64,000 bases of DNA from Thamnidium elegans (taxonomy: Eukaryota; Mucoromycota; Mucoromycetes; Mucorales; Mucoraceae): positions 310,001 through 374,000 of the forward strand of contig JAIXMG010000025.1 in the NCBI GenBank assembly GCA_025201345.1, read 5' to 3'. This document shows, one piece after another, positions 44,784 through 58,639 of this stretch. Both the position numbers and the translations under genes were made by a program. The notes beneath the pieces are model-generated. The model was not told the origin of the DNA. It ran no database searches and was given only the letters and a program-made list of their open reading frames with translations. The first letter of the stretch is position 1. Every line of letters begins with the position of its first letter.

Positions 44784-46899
44784 TATAATGTTTGAAAGTA
44801 TTCTATATTTAAAATCATGCTTTTATACGATTTTTTTTTTAAAAAAATGCTATGAGTATCCATTCCCTACATATTATCTTACGTATATAATACAAACAAA
44901 TATTTAAATGAACGAGCCCACAAATTTTATTTACTTATTACTCCCATTAATTTACATATCCTATGCATTCGATCGTTCAGATGCATATACATATGGTAAA
45001 CACTCTGTTGGGTCATTTAGCGTTTACGTCCAATAAATTAAGCCTATTGATTAATACTTCCCATTTCTTTTCTGATCGATGCAACGTTTGAAGCCGAACA
45101 TATCTTATAAGACATAATTCCTGCGATTTACTAATTTTAAGACGTAGACATGTATGTTAAACCCATTTGCCAAATAACGGGAAACTAGAGTTTTCTTCTA
45201 GGCCACTTCTCCGATCATGCCAGCGCCATCTAATACTCAAAGTCTAAGATCAAGATTGAACAGCAACCTTTTCGCTTTAGTTACAAGGCTCACTAATCAC
45301 GTCTCCTCTAGACACGAGAGTTAATTATCCGTCTACAAAATTTATTATGTATATACATTGCCTTAATGATGCGACATGATACTTCTGTTGCGCGAAAAAT
45401 AAAAATTTCGAAAACATTTGAGCTGGTACTTTTCTTCGCTATAAAAACAACAGGTGTCTTTCTAAAGACCCGTTACCTCTTAATGTGCATAGAAACGCTG
45501 ATAAATATGAAGGCAAATTATGATACTGTAAATTTCTTTTAATTCAATAAAGCTTACTTAAATATACTCGTAAATCCGTTCGGTATTTTTTTCTTTCAAA
45601 TTACCACAGCGAAAGTCTCACATACAGCAAACTGTTGATTTAAAACGGATGTAATACTTATCTAAAAGAAAACAGTCAGGATGACTTGTTATATAAAATA
45701 TGCCATGTTAACTACCTTTTTGATCTCATTTGTAAGCTTTGGGATGTTTCTTGTAGCGAAAGCGGGAGATTGAAAGCTGTTCCCTTTCTTCCAATTTTCA
45801 CAACTGACCACCCTTAGTACACAAAGAACGAGCAGTATTACCGAACACCTATAGTATTTCAAAGAGTATATACAAACTAATGGATACGAAGATATATATT
45901 GTTACGGTAAAAGAAAATTAATTAGACAAAGAATACTTACATGCACTCACAAAATTTCTTTACGTTTTCCCCCTTTATGTATACAGAAGTGAAGTCCTTG
46001 GATTAACCAAAGACAAACTACAGTGAAAGCATTTGACCCAGGATGCTTTCGTTGATCAATGTCTAAAGTTAAGGGGTCGAAAACGATGACATACCTTAGT
46101 AACCTTAACCACAAACTACGCTGACTAGACATTGGACTTGCTGACTTTTACTGGATCACCATCTTAGCGAAAGTGAAGTTTTTGGGCTCTAGCAGGCAGG
46201 ATTGGACGCAAGGCTGTATCAGCAAAGGAAATGATTTTCGGACAACAAGTTTTTCTTACAGAGCTGTTGCATTATTTGTCTGAAAGAAAACCATTAGAAT
46301 GGCCTGCTATAAAAATATGCAATCATTACGTTTTTCTTTTTGGAAACTCCTTTATAAGCGTATCAATAACGTAGCTCGAATAGTCTTGTACGAAAAATGT
46401 AAACATGTAAAAATAAAAAATGAAAAAGATAAAGATTTTATAAAGGAAATTAAGTATTTTATCATATTAATTCAGTTAGTGTTATGATCTGATGAGGAAG
46501 CGTATATATAAATAAAAACATTTTCTTTTTAAAGTAACTAGTGCATATACTTGCGTCTAAACGTGTGTGTATGTACGTGATTTTATACTTAAATGAAGTT
46601 ATTGAAAAACACATTTTAAATTTTACATTATAAGTTATTCGATTAATCGGCCAAGTAGTCATGTAAATCAAGAGGTTTTCTCTATAAATTCTATACCCTC
46701 TCCAGCATCAAACGATGTCTATGTAAATAATCGAGACGTGTTATTTACCCATTACATAAACCTTTTGAAAAATTCCAAGTAACTGTAAATTAAAAAGATT
46801 ATGTCTTGTGTGACGTTTTTGTGACCATAAACAATATATATAAAAAAAAAGGAGCAACTCAAAAATAAAATATAACTTTTTATACATAAAACCATCATC
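44784..46899. other. Large intergenic region
   Basis: About 2.1 kb with no convincing gene. Two roughly 45-bp segments (45659-45703 and 46279-46322) match imperfectly by eye (about three quarters identity), hinting at an old dispersed repeat. The minus-strand frame 45947-46132 has no recognisable motif. No tRNA or rRNA found. Confidence 0.5.
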
Positions 46900-47869
46900 A
46901 TGTCCATGGCCTCACCTTTATACCCACCTAATTCAGGTACCAATTCGCCGCTTCATCCGGGACTTTACGAGTACTTGGCCGAGCTTGTTTCTAAACGTGT
47001 AGCGACTATAAAATACATTCGAAAAGCTCATGAAGGAAATACCCATTGGTTTAATACGATTCTGTTGACCAGAGAAAACTTGGCAGAGATGTATCCTAAT
47101 TCAAAAATGGTCAAAAGGTAAATACAATAAGAGATGATGGTGTATTTTTGATAACATTTTTTTTCAGAACGTATAATTTTTATGCGCTGGGTTTATCGTT
47201 AGGAGCTATATTAGATATCACAAACCCCGTGGATTATATTAAAGCACTTAGTCAGATCATGACCGAGTTTGAGAGACATACTAGCGATGATTCAAAGCAA
47301 AAGATGGTAAAGTATATTATATAAAGTGGATAGAGCTTTTTTTTTAAAAACATTTTTTGGTTATTAGAAAAATATTTTTAGAAAGGCAAAAGCAAAAGAC
47401 GATTATAGTTATTCAGATAATACGGGAGATTATGGATATTTGATTTTACCTCATATCGTAAGTTTATGCGTACATTTACATATTAAGTTTAACCCAATTA
47501 AAATATATAGCCTTTTGAAATGGATTATTTCGAAACTTTTTTTACATTGATTGATATTATGGCCGAAGCATATTATAAATTACTTGTAGGTACAGAGGGA
47601 CCTATTTGTACACAAGCTTATTTTGAGCTGGTTCTCAAATGTGATGGCAAATTCAAGGTACATGTAAAGAAAAAGAAAAAAATATGTTCCCTTTTTACTG
47701 ATTATTTTTTCAAAAATCATAGAAAATCGTTACTATGGTTACAAAAGAACTCGATTTGTTAGCTAGACATGCGATTAAGGAAGAACTTAAATTGATTGAT
47801 CCCATGTGTCAATTCACTGCAAAAGTTTCTTCGCCTATTGAATTTGATCCTACTGCGTCTGATGTTTAG
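46900..47869 (+). CDS. Conserved-looking protein of unknown function, 246 aa
   Basis: Five exons (46900-47117, 47168-47306, 47368-47457, 47511-47657, 47723-47869) join in phase. The sequence starts MSMASPLYPPNSG and is then mostly helical: LYEYLAELVSKRVATIKYI, TYNFYALGLSLGAILDI, FETFFTLIDIMAEAYYKLL and KIVTMVTKELDLLARHAI. No signal peptide, membrane segment or catalytic motif is visible. Five in-phase exons with good splice sites leave little doubt that it is a gene. It reminds me of a helical cytosolic family found across fungi, but I cannot name it. Confidence 0.85.
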
Positions 47870-47971
47870 AGTTTTCATAAATAAAATAATAATAATAATT
47901 ACACGAAGGTGTTTAACATTAATATAATTGTAATTATAAGAAAAATTCAATCAAATCATAAAGGAACACGT

Positions 47972-48292
47972 TCATTGGGTGATACGAAACTCTTGAGATA
48001 TCTTCTTTAAATGTGATAATTTCAAAAAAAAAAAAAAAAAAAAGAGTTCTACTGTATTGAATTCAAAAAATCCTATTGGCCAAGCAAATAAAAAAACTCT
48101 ATTCTCTAAAATTCTCATTTCCACCGTTGCTTTTCTTAGAAGACCCAAAAAAAAAAAAGTATCAGTTGATTGTACATTTGTAGTTACTCGCCAGATTTTT
48201 TTTATGGCTTTCTTAGTCACGTCAAATCTATTCGCATATGCCCGATAATAAGACCAATTGACTTTACGACATATACTTTCTACGTCCGACAT
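47972..48292 (-). CDS. Possible small gene, about 106 aa
   Basis: Starts MSDVESICRKVNWSYYRAY with good composition through KKAIKKIWRVTTNVQS. It then runs through two poly-T-encoded Phe tracts (FFFLG; seven Phe), which suggest unspliced introns or decay. A continuation LRKATVEMRILENRVFLFAW also looks coding. The start lies 93 bp from the divergent PAH1 start, so the two could share a promoter. Unidentified; the model is uncertain. Confidence 0.35.
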   Translation of the reverse strand: MSDVESICRKVNWSYYRAYANRFDVTKKAIKKIWRVTTNVQSTDTFFFLGLLRKATVEMRILENRVFLFAWPIGFFEFNTVELFFFFFFLKLSHLKKISQEFRITQ

Positions 48293-48385
48293 ACGTATAT
48301 AAAACAAGAAACAGCCCTTTTTTCCTTTTCTTTCTTCTTTTTTCTCTTTATTTATTTTACGAATATATAAAACAATTTATAAACT

Positions 48386-51347
48386 ATGGACTATGTCGGA
48401 AGAATCGGTAGTCTATTTACATCCTTGAACAACTTTTACAACGACATTAATCCGGCCACACTCTCCGGAGCAATTGATATTATTGTTGTAGAGCAGCAAG
48501 ATGGTGAACTAGCAACCTCTCCGTTTCATGTTCGGTTTGGTAAATTATCTGTACTTTTACCGCAGGAAAAAAAGGTAAAAGATGACAGCTTTTGGGAAAA
48601 AAAGCGCATTATTTCGGAGTTTTTATAATTTTTTTGGGGTTTTGGATAGCTAATTTTTCAAAAAAAAAAAAAACTTGTGATTTAAGGTAGAGATACAAGT
48701 CAATGGCGAGAAAGTTCCTTATTTGATGAAGGTGGGTGAAGCGGGTGAAGCATTTTTTGTGTTCGAAACTGAGCATCAAGTACCAGAAGAATTTCAAACT
48801 TCTCCTTTGTTACAAGCTGTCCCAGATACTAGGTCCGATCATGAGGTATTTACCCCCAACCGTTTTTTTTTATGTAGTTTGTTAATATTTTTTTTTTTTA
48901 TACGTAGGAACCTCCATTTCTTGATATTAGTGAAAGGAGAGAAAAGAAAGATGATAAAGGTAACATAAATAATTTCTAAAGTTAAAAGAATACAAATTAA
49001 CCTAATAAAATCAGACCATAACCAACAAGAAAACGATACATTTGAAGATGACCAAGAAACACACCATATCCCAGCCGAACTCCAATCACCCAAGATGATT
49101 ATTGAAGAGCATATGGATAAAGTAGTAACCGAACTAAGTGACGAGACCAAAAACACATTGTATTCTATGAACGATGGATCGACCTTATTAGAACGAGAGT
49201 TACCTGAATCCATTACAACGACCACACTTGTCAAGGAACAATTTATTATCAGACCTGTAGATGGAGATATTCATAGTCTTTGGATGGATGTAACCAATAC
49301 TCAAATCGAAACACCAGAATTAAAACCAGCTCAAAGCTCTTCTACATATATCAATAAAGCTACGGAAGCCATTCATGGGCCTACAGAGAAAGAATATATT
49401 ATGTTGGATATGTCTGGTTACAAGACCAGAAACCAAGCTGATCATGTCGATGTGGTTACACCTGCCAATGTTGATGAGCAGGAAGTACCAACAACCACTT
49501 GGGGTTGGGGTAAAGCACACGCAGATGATACGCAAGATCAAGTCGTTTCGACTGAAAAATACATTAAACATGAAGATGGTACCATTGGATTAAAATCAGG
49601 ACAAACGTATCGTATTGAAATGAGTTTATGTGGATTTGCTGCATTTGGATACGACCAAGATGAAAATAATATGCTGTTTAAAGATAAACAAGTGAGTTAT
49701 GACATGTTTGTACATAATCCAAGTATTTTAAATGATCCTAGATTGGTGTTTCGATATGAAGGGCATTATTACGCAGCAGCTCATAGTAATACACTGTTTA
49801 CTTCATTGCTGGTATTTAAGCAACCTGTACAAGAAAAGGAAGCGACTAATGTATCGGATAGCAAAGAGACATATTCGTACGGGCGTGGATGGAGACAATG
49901 GTTAAGTAGATCGTCTACTGCCGAACCTATACCAATCTTGAACGAAGAAAACCAAGAGCCTATACCACAAGAATCCACAGAACAAAAAACAACAACATTT
50001 ACCACCACCACTAAAGCAACGTCTGTAGGTTGGTCGCCGGACCAACAAGCACAAGAAAGTGGTAGTCGTACAGATATATTCCCAAAACGTAAAATGTACG
50101 CTAAAACCTTACGTTTAACCTCTGAACAATTAAAAAACCTCAAATTGAAAAAGGGGGTCAATACCATTAGCTTTTCAGTCAGCTCAGCATACCAAGGAAC
50201 CGCCACCTGCGTAGCCAAAGTATTCTTTTGGGATTACGATATTCAAGTGGTAATATCTGATATTGATGGTACCATTACGAAATCAGACACCATGGGACAC
50301 TTGATGACGATGATTGGTAAGGATTGGACACACGCTGGCGTAGCTCAACTCTATACCGATATCTCCAACAACGGGTACCAGTTTTTGTATCTAACCAGTC
50401 GAGCGATTGGACAAGCAGACTATACGCGAGATTATTTAAAACGTGTATTGCAGAATAATTATCAGTTACCGGATGGACCTGTGATTATGTCCCCTGATCG
50501 GTTATTTACTTCGCTGCATCGAGAAGTCATTATTAGAAAACCAGAGGTGTTTAAAATGGGCTGCTTAAAAGATATCCAAAGGCTGTTTGCGGGTCGTGAT
50601 CCGTTTTATGCTGGGTTTGGTAATCGTATTACCGATGCTATCTCGTATCGAAGTGTCAATGTACCATCTTCACGCATTTTTACTATCGATCCACAAGGAG
50701 ATGTCAAGTTGGAGTTGGTTACGGGATTTAGGTCGTCATATATTTATCTGAATGATATGGTGGATCAGATTTTTCCTCCTATTGACAAAACGGTCAACGA
50801 AGAGTTTACGGATTATAATTATTGGAAGACGCCGATGCCTGAGATTGATATACCGGAGTTGGAAGAGGAAGTGGTACCTACTTCGCCAAAGCCACAACCA
50901 ATTAAACCAGATCCTGCTAGTCTTCCTAGGGAATCAGTTGTAGGATATGTTCCCGAAAAACGAAGTATATTACGTAGTTTTACGAGAAGAAGACGAGCAG
51001 CGTCTACTACTACTAATAAATCCAATGAGAAAAAAACCAATGAATCACAAACATCTTTGAAAAAAGTTACGTCACTCACTCATATATCCGAATATCATCA
51101 TGCTGAATCAGAAAATACAAGTGAGACGTCTTCGCTTGCTTCGCCTAAATCCTTACCGGAAGATCTATCTACGATTAAAAAAGATACCGAGTCTATACGG
51201 TCTTCTTCATCTGGTATTATGAATAAAGTGATGGGAGGAGTGTTCTCTAGAAAGATTGATGTATCTGAAGATAACGAAGATAGAAAAGAAGAAGAATACG
51301 ACTTAGATATTGATGATTTAGATTTAGATAGTATCCCATTTATATAA
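48386..51347 (+). CDS. PAH1: Lipin, Mg-dependent phosphatidate phosphatase
   Basis: Four exons (48386-48574, 48687-48845, 48908-48959, 49015-51347) give 910 aa. It turns phosphatidate into diacylglycerol, the switch between membrane and storage lipid. The N-LIP domain begins MDYVGRIGSLFTSLNNFYN, with an amphipathic membrane-binding helix, and contains TSPFHVRFGKLSVLLP. The C-LIP domain has the HAD catalytic motif VVISDIDGTITKSDTMGHL with Asp549 and Asp551, then YQFLYLTSRAIGQADYTR and GNRITDAISYRSV. The long middle and C-terminus are Ser/acidic rich (for example SEDNEDRKEEEYDLDIDDLD), typical of phosphoregulated lipins. All key residues are intact. Confidence 0.96.
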
Positions 51348-51558
51348 ATAAATAAAAACTTAATTGTATAATAACATCTCAACAAAATCGAAAAAATATA
51401 TATTTTAATAAATGAATTTGAAGGAAAAGTATAGTAGTATTAATCTGTAATAGTTAAAAAAAAAAGAAGGGGATAGGATTAAAGAATAATAAAAGGGAAA
51501 AAAAAAAAGAAAGATGCGAAAGTGGAGAAGGTTGGTTTGTAATATGTAAAGGGGTCTT

Positions 51559-53611
<2,053 letters not shown>

Positions 53612-56149
53612 ATGTTTTGGCGTTTTGGATTTAATAATACTTCAGCAATTGATGGTTTATTAGAGCAAGAGGATGTTACTTTAGAAGAAGTTTTGTGTGA
53701 TCAAGATATTATTCAAGAAGCTAAATCACAAAACCCAAAGCTTATTGAATTGTAAAAATTATTTTATTTTCTCTTTTTATAGTGGAAAAACCCTTTAACT
53801 CTTCTTTTTTTTTACTGTAGTTTATTAAGAAAAGAAAATATTGCTCACCTAATCGCTTTATTCTTTTCTTTGGACATTGACAAACAAAGGTACAATACAA
53901 TAGAACTATACTTTTATTTTACATTTTCTCATCTCTTTATAATAATAGACTTCCTTTAGTTGCGTGCGAAGTACTCGCTTGTGAAATACCTCAATTGATA
54001 GATGCTATTGTCATTGAACATGTTGAAATTTTACAAGATTTTTGGAACTTTTTAAAATTACCCTATTCTGTAGAACCAAATTATTCGTTTCAGTCTTCTT
54101 ATTTTTGCAAGATCATCACAATCTTTTTAACAAAACGAACCGTAGAGATGTTGGACTTTATTAAATCAACTCCGGTAAATCTCGAATTGATATTGTGCCA
54201 CCTTCAAAGTTCAGCCATTATGGATTTATTGTTAACTTTGGTTAGATTAGAAGAGTTACCCGAAGCTAAAGGAACCGTACAGGTAAAGATGTTTATTGGC
54301 AGTGTTGGGTTCATTATGATATTGAAAGAATTTATTTATAGTGGTTGAATGATCATGGTTTATTGTTAAATTTAATTCATCGATTGGATCCTCATTTGGA
54401 AGTCAATGTAAGGTACCTTTTTTTATTATCGTTGGGGAATAGTATAGTAACCGGGATTTTTTATATTAGGAGCATTGTACTGCACAACAATGTATTTGTG
54501 AGATTATTAGAATGTCACAAACTAGTTTATTAGAATCGCCTAGTATTGGTATGAATGATTTTATTATTCAACTCACAAGGTAATATATATATATATATGT
54601 GTGTGTGTATGTATTATTTCGTGTCCAACTTATACATTTTACCAGTAAAGAAATCATGCAAACGCTAGTTAAATTCATGTTGGATTCTTCAGCCCCTAAC
54701 GCTACCTCGACTCTTATTAACGGTGTGACAATTATTATTGATATTATTCGACATAATAATAGCGATATGGAACATGAAGCTACGGGATACCAAAGTCAAC
54801 AGGCCAGACAACCATTAATTTCACTGGTCCCCATGTTAACTGTATTAACTTTAAATATCGAAGAATTTAACCATTTATTGCTAAACCCTAAATCTGTACC
54901 TGATATTACTTATCGTGCTTCGTTACCTATACCGTTAGGATTTGAAAGACTAAAGATTTGTGAATTGTTTGCTGAGCTGTTACATTGTTCAAACATGTCT
55001 AGCTTAAATGTAGAGCCAAATGCACCTGGTGATTTATTGAAATTGGAGTTTGTTAAACATAAAGTGTTACCAACTTGTACTGTAAGTAACACAAAAAATT
55101 AATTGCTTTTTTTTTTTTTTTTTTTTACTTATTTTTTATTGTATATAGGACTTATTCTTTTATTTCCCGTGGAATAATTTCTTACACTATGTTGTATACG
55201 ATATGTTACATCAAGTGTTTAATGGACAGATGAATAAAGAATCAAATCGACAATTAGCACTTGCTATTTTTACACAAGGAAAATTAACTGATAAAATTGT
55301 CGAAGCACAAGTAAAGAATGATTTAGAATGGTAAATTAGATATATATGAATGTATATATTTAAAATGGTAATTTTTATTTTTATGTAGTGCTAAACCAAA
55401 AGGAATGAGATTAGGATATATGGGTCATTTAACTTTTATTTCAGACGAAGTTATTAAATTATTTGAAGGGTACCCTGAAGGTATTATATCTGTTGTAAAG
55501 GATTCAATTGATTTGGACAAGTGGCATTTGTACTGTATTGGACAATTAAAGGAAACGAAAGAAAGAGATAGTTTACCTTTAGGCGAAATTAAACCGGGTA
55601 TGCAAGCTACGTTAGATGATGACGATGATGATGATGATGAAGAGGATGAAATTGATGAAGATGAAGAAGATGATGAGTATAACATCGAAGCTACGTTAAG
55701 AAACCAAGTAGGTATGTCTAATCATCTGTATATGGTTACACAAGAAGGTCAAGATCATCAAGATTGGACAGCGTAAGTTTTTTTTTTGGGCTGGGGCACC
55801 TTTTTAATGTATTAATAATGTACGTAGTGGACGTGGTGATTTTACGCTTAACGATAATGAATTTACTATCAATGAAAACCCTGGTGGTTTGGTAGTCTCT
55901 CACCATCATATTATGGATCAACAGGAAGATTATAATAGTGATGAAGATGAGGCTCGTATTGATTGGACAGGTGGCTTTAGTGATTCGTTTACTGCTCCAC
56001 TAGCGGTAGATAAAAACGATGAAGAGGATCCGTTTGGTGACTTTACTAGTTGTAATGAAACTGCTAAATGGGAAGATGGATTCTCTACTAATTTTGCTGA
56101 TATGGATGTTAAAACTATTGAAGAAAAACAAGTTCCTACGAAAGCATAA
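53612..56149 (+). CDS. Sit4/PP6-associated SAPS-domain protein
   Basis: Nine exons (53612-53751, 53821-53889, 53949-54282, 54342-54407, 54470-54579, 54646-55081, 55149-55330, 55389-55772, 55828-56149) give 680 aa. SAPS proteins are regulatory subunits of the Sit4/PP6 phosphatase, acting in TOR signalling and the G1/S transition. The N-terminus MFWRFGFNNTSAIDGLLEQ with LEEVLCDQDIIQEAKSQN is the family signature. The helical SAPS core follows, with WLNDHGLLLNLIHRLDPHL and FPWNNFLHYVVYDML. The C-terminal half is acidic: a run of eight Asp near 55615-55640 and repeated Glu/Asp, then DEEDPFGDFTS. The length is shorter than yeast Sap155-190 because the tail is brief. Confidence 0.94.
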
Positions 56150-56669
56150 AAAAAAGTATATATTTATTTTGTGGCGCTTGTTTTTTTGCATATATTATAT
56201 TTTGATACTATTTACTCCTTTTATCATGTCTTTTTTTAAGAGTGTTTTTACTAATTTATATGTATATATGTATATATATATATATATACCTTCCGAGAAT
56301 CTAAAATAGTATCTCTTTAATGATCCCGAGAATCTTTTCGGAGTGAGAGGGACAATGCGTTATCTAAGAATATTGGTATACGCCAAACATGTGTCATGTT
56401 TTTTTTTGTTAAGTAGTATTTACTTATAAATGTCACGCGAGGAAATAGAAACTGAGACTATTCTAGAAAGACACCGGTTTCATGTACGTAGCGGCTATCC
56501 CAAGAACATAAAAAAAATAAAAAAAAAGCGGTTGAAACGTGCAAAGGGGACCCTGCATTCTTTAGTAAGAATGTCAATCTATGCACAGTATTACAACATT
56601 CGTAGTTTCGAAAAAGTTTATTTTTTAAAAAGTATAGTTTGTCAATAGTTTGTTAATATATGAAACGTT
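56150..56669. other. Convergent 3' spacer
   Basis: 520 bp between the 3' ends of the SAPS gene and AVT1. A frame at 56430-56648 (MSREEIETETILERHRFHV) is Lys-rich and has no family resemblance; I do not call it a gene. TA-rich repeats at 56262-56288. Confidence 0.45.
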
Positions 56670-58639
56670 TTAAAGTTCGCTAGGACGGAAACTCCATATG
56701 GTGCCTAACGAAGCCATCACGATGGAAATAATTAAAATGATCCAATTTAGCAATGTTTCTGTTATGGATAGCTTGTGTTTAAATAACTGCAAGTGACAAA
56801 TCAGTGGGAAAATAATAGAGATGGTAAAACTAAACAATGCACCCAGTAGAGACTAACAAAGAAAATTGGTATGACATTTTTTACTACAAAAAGTTTTTTT
56901 TTATATACATATATACTTTACCATGACTTTATCAAAACCGGGAAAAATAAGCGCAATATAAACTAGCATGGCGGTAATACACACTCTTCCGATCATGGTT
57001 AAGGCTTGCTTTCTCCAAGATTCGACGTGATGTTCTAGTTTTAACCAGGTTTCAATCATTGGGTTACTAAACAATAAAAGTTCCCAACTTAGGTTAAGCG
57101 GCTGTAACATTAAGCCGTATTTTGCAAGTGGCGTTAATACTAGTAACCAAATCGCAAAACGGTTTAAAGTTTGACTGTACTCATCTATCAAGGCCAAGTT
57201 TTGCGTAATCTATCATAAAGGTTAGACACAATATATACGTATATATATATGTGTGTGTATTGACTTTTTTTTTTTTTTTTACCTCTTGTAATGCTTCTTG
57301 TCCAAACATCAAGTATCCAATAATAGACATAATGGCATACACAACAACAGTAATAAAATAAGTTATATCCACCATGGAATTATATTTGGCTGGGTCTCGC
57401 ATATCTCGATAAATGGAAGGAAATACAGCATGACCGGCAAAACCCGACATGATCAATCCAAAACTCAGGGGCAGATTGGAAATATCATATGGAACAATTT
57501 CTGTGTCCTAATATATATATATATATTGGCGTCAATATATAAACAAAATATATATTTTTGTGTGTGCACACATACCATGGGGTCAAGTAAACTACCAGGT
57601 CTAGTTTCTTTTGAGATGCCATCATAAAACACAATGACCACCAAACTAACACACCCAATAATCCCAATCAAGCTAGTATAAGCCAACTTCTTGATTGAAA
57701 TAAAAACAGTGGGTGTCAATGCACAAAATGAAATAACTCGTGTAGTTAATAAATCAAGGTTTGGAAATAATGTTTGAATACCGTCACCTAATAAAACAAT
57801 CATGGCCACACTATTTATAACATTATTATTTTTTAATCTGTACATATTTAGAAATATTATTATATTTACCCTATTGTGATAAGTTCTATAATAAATACGG
57901 TGCTAATCAGGTTTCGGCCCTTGTCACCAAACGCTATTTGTCCCATATCACCGTAAGTTCCCTCGTGTTCATCTTGGTCTAGGTTTTTATTGACGTTGAG
58001 ACATTTGGCAATGACTTTGGCTGTATAGTTGGTCACAAGGCAACAGAATACCAAGATTAGTGTGCCATATAACCAGCCTGCTATACGAAACGAAAGTGGT
58101 AAGGCCAAGATACCAACACCCACAAGTACGTTGACAGCGTTAAAGATGGATTGAATAAAACTACTCTTTTGTTCCAAGTATAGTTTGGAGTCGCAGTGTG
58201 GTGCGGCGACAGAAAGTTTGCGAGAAAGAATTGAGCTGATGGTGGTGTGACGGGATAGAGGTTCCAAGGTTACTTGTAAATGGTCCGTTGTAGTTTGTGA
58301 AAAGGTACGGTATACCTTGTCAGAGGAATCTCTATAAGATATAAAATATGTGTTAATAAAGTAGAAAAAAGGAAAGAAAGGGTGGAGGTTTAGTATTTAC
58401 GATGTCATTGTCTTGAATAACTGTTCTTCATCTTCTTCAGGTTGATGTATAGAAATATTATCCGCTACGTAAAGTACAGATGCACGAGAATAAGAACCAG
58501 CAAAGCTTTGAATGGTTGATCGGATAGATTGAGGTCTTGAAACAGGTGTACAATGTGCAGAAAAAAAATCTTCATCTTCGTGTAAACGAGAAGGATGAGT
58601 GTTACTTGGTACTCTTATATTATTTGATTTTGTATGCAT
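56670..58639 (-). CDS. AVT1: Vacuolar amino-acid transporter, AVT1-like
   Basis: Six exons (58639-58401, 58331-57870, 57810-57576, 57507-57283, 57209-56922, 56852-56670) give 543 aa. It belongs to the SLC32/AAAP family of proton-coupled carriers that load neutral amino acids into the vacuole. A cytosolic Ser-rich N-tail of about 140 residues precedes the first helix, SFIQSIFNAVNVLVGVGILA, the AAAP signature. About ten further hydrophobic segments follow, including GFAGHAVFPSIYRDMRDP, also typical of AVT1. The loop ETRPGSLLDPM matches the conserved PGSL turn. The start MHTKSNNIRV is the first Met. Confidence 0.92.
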
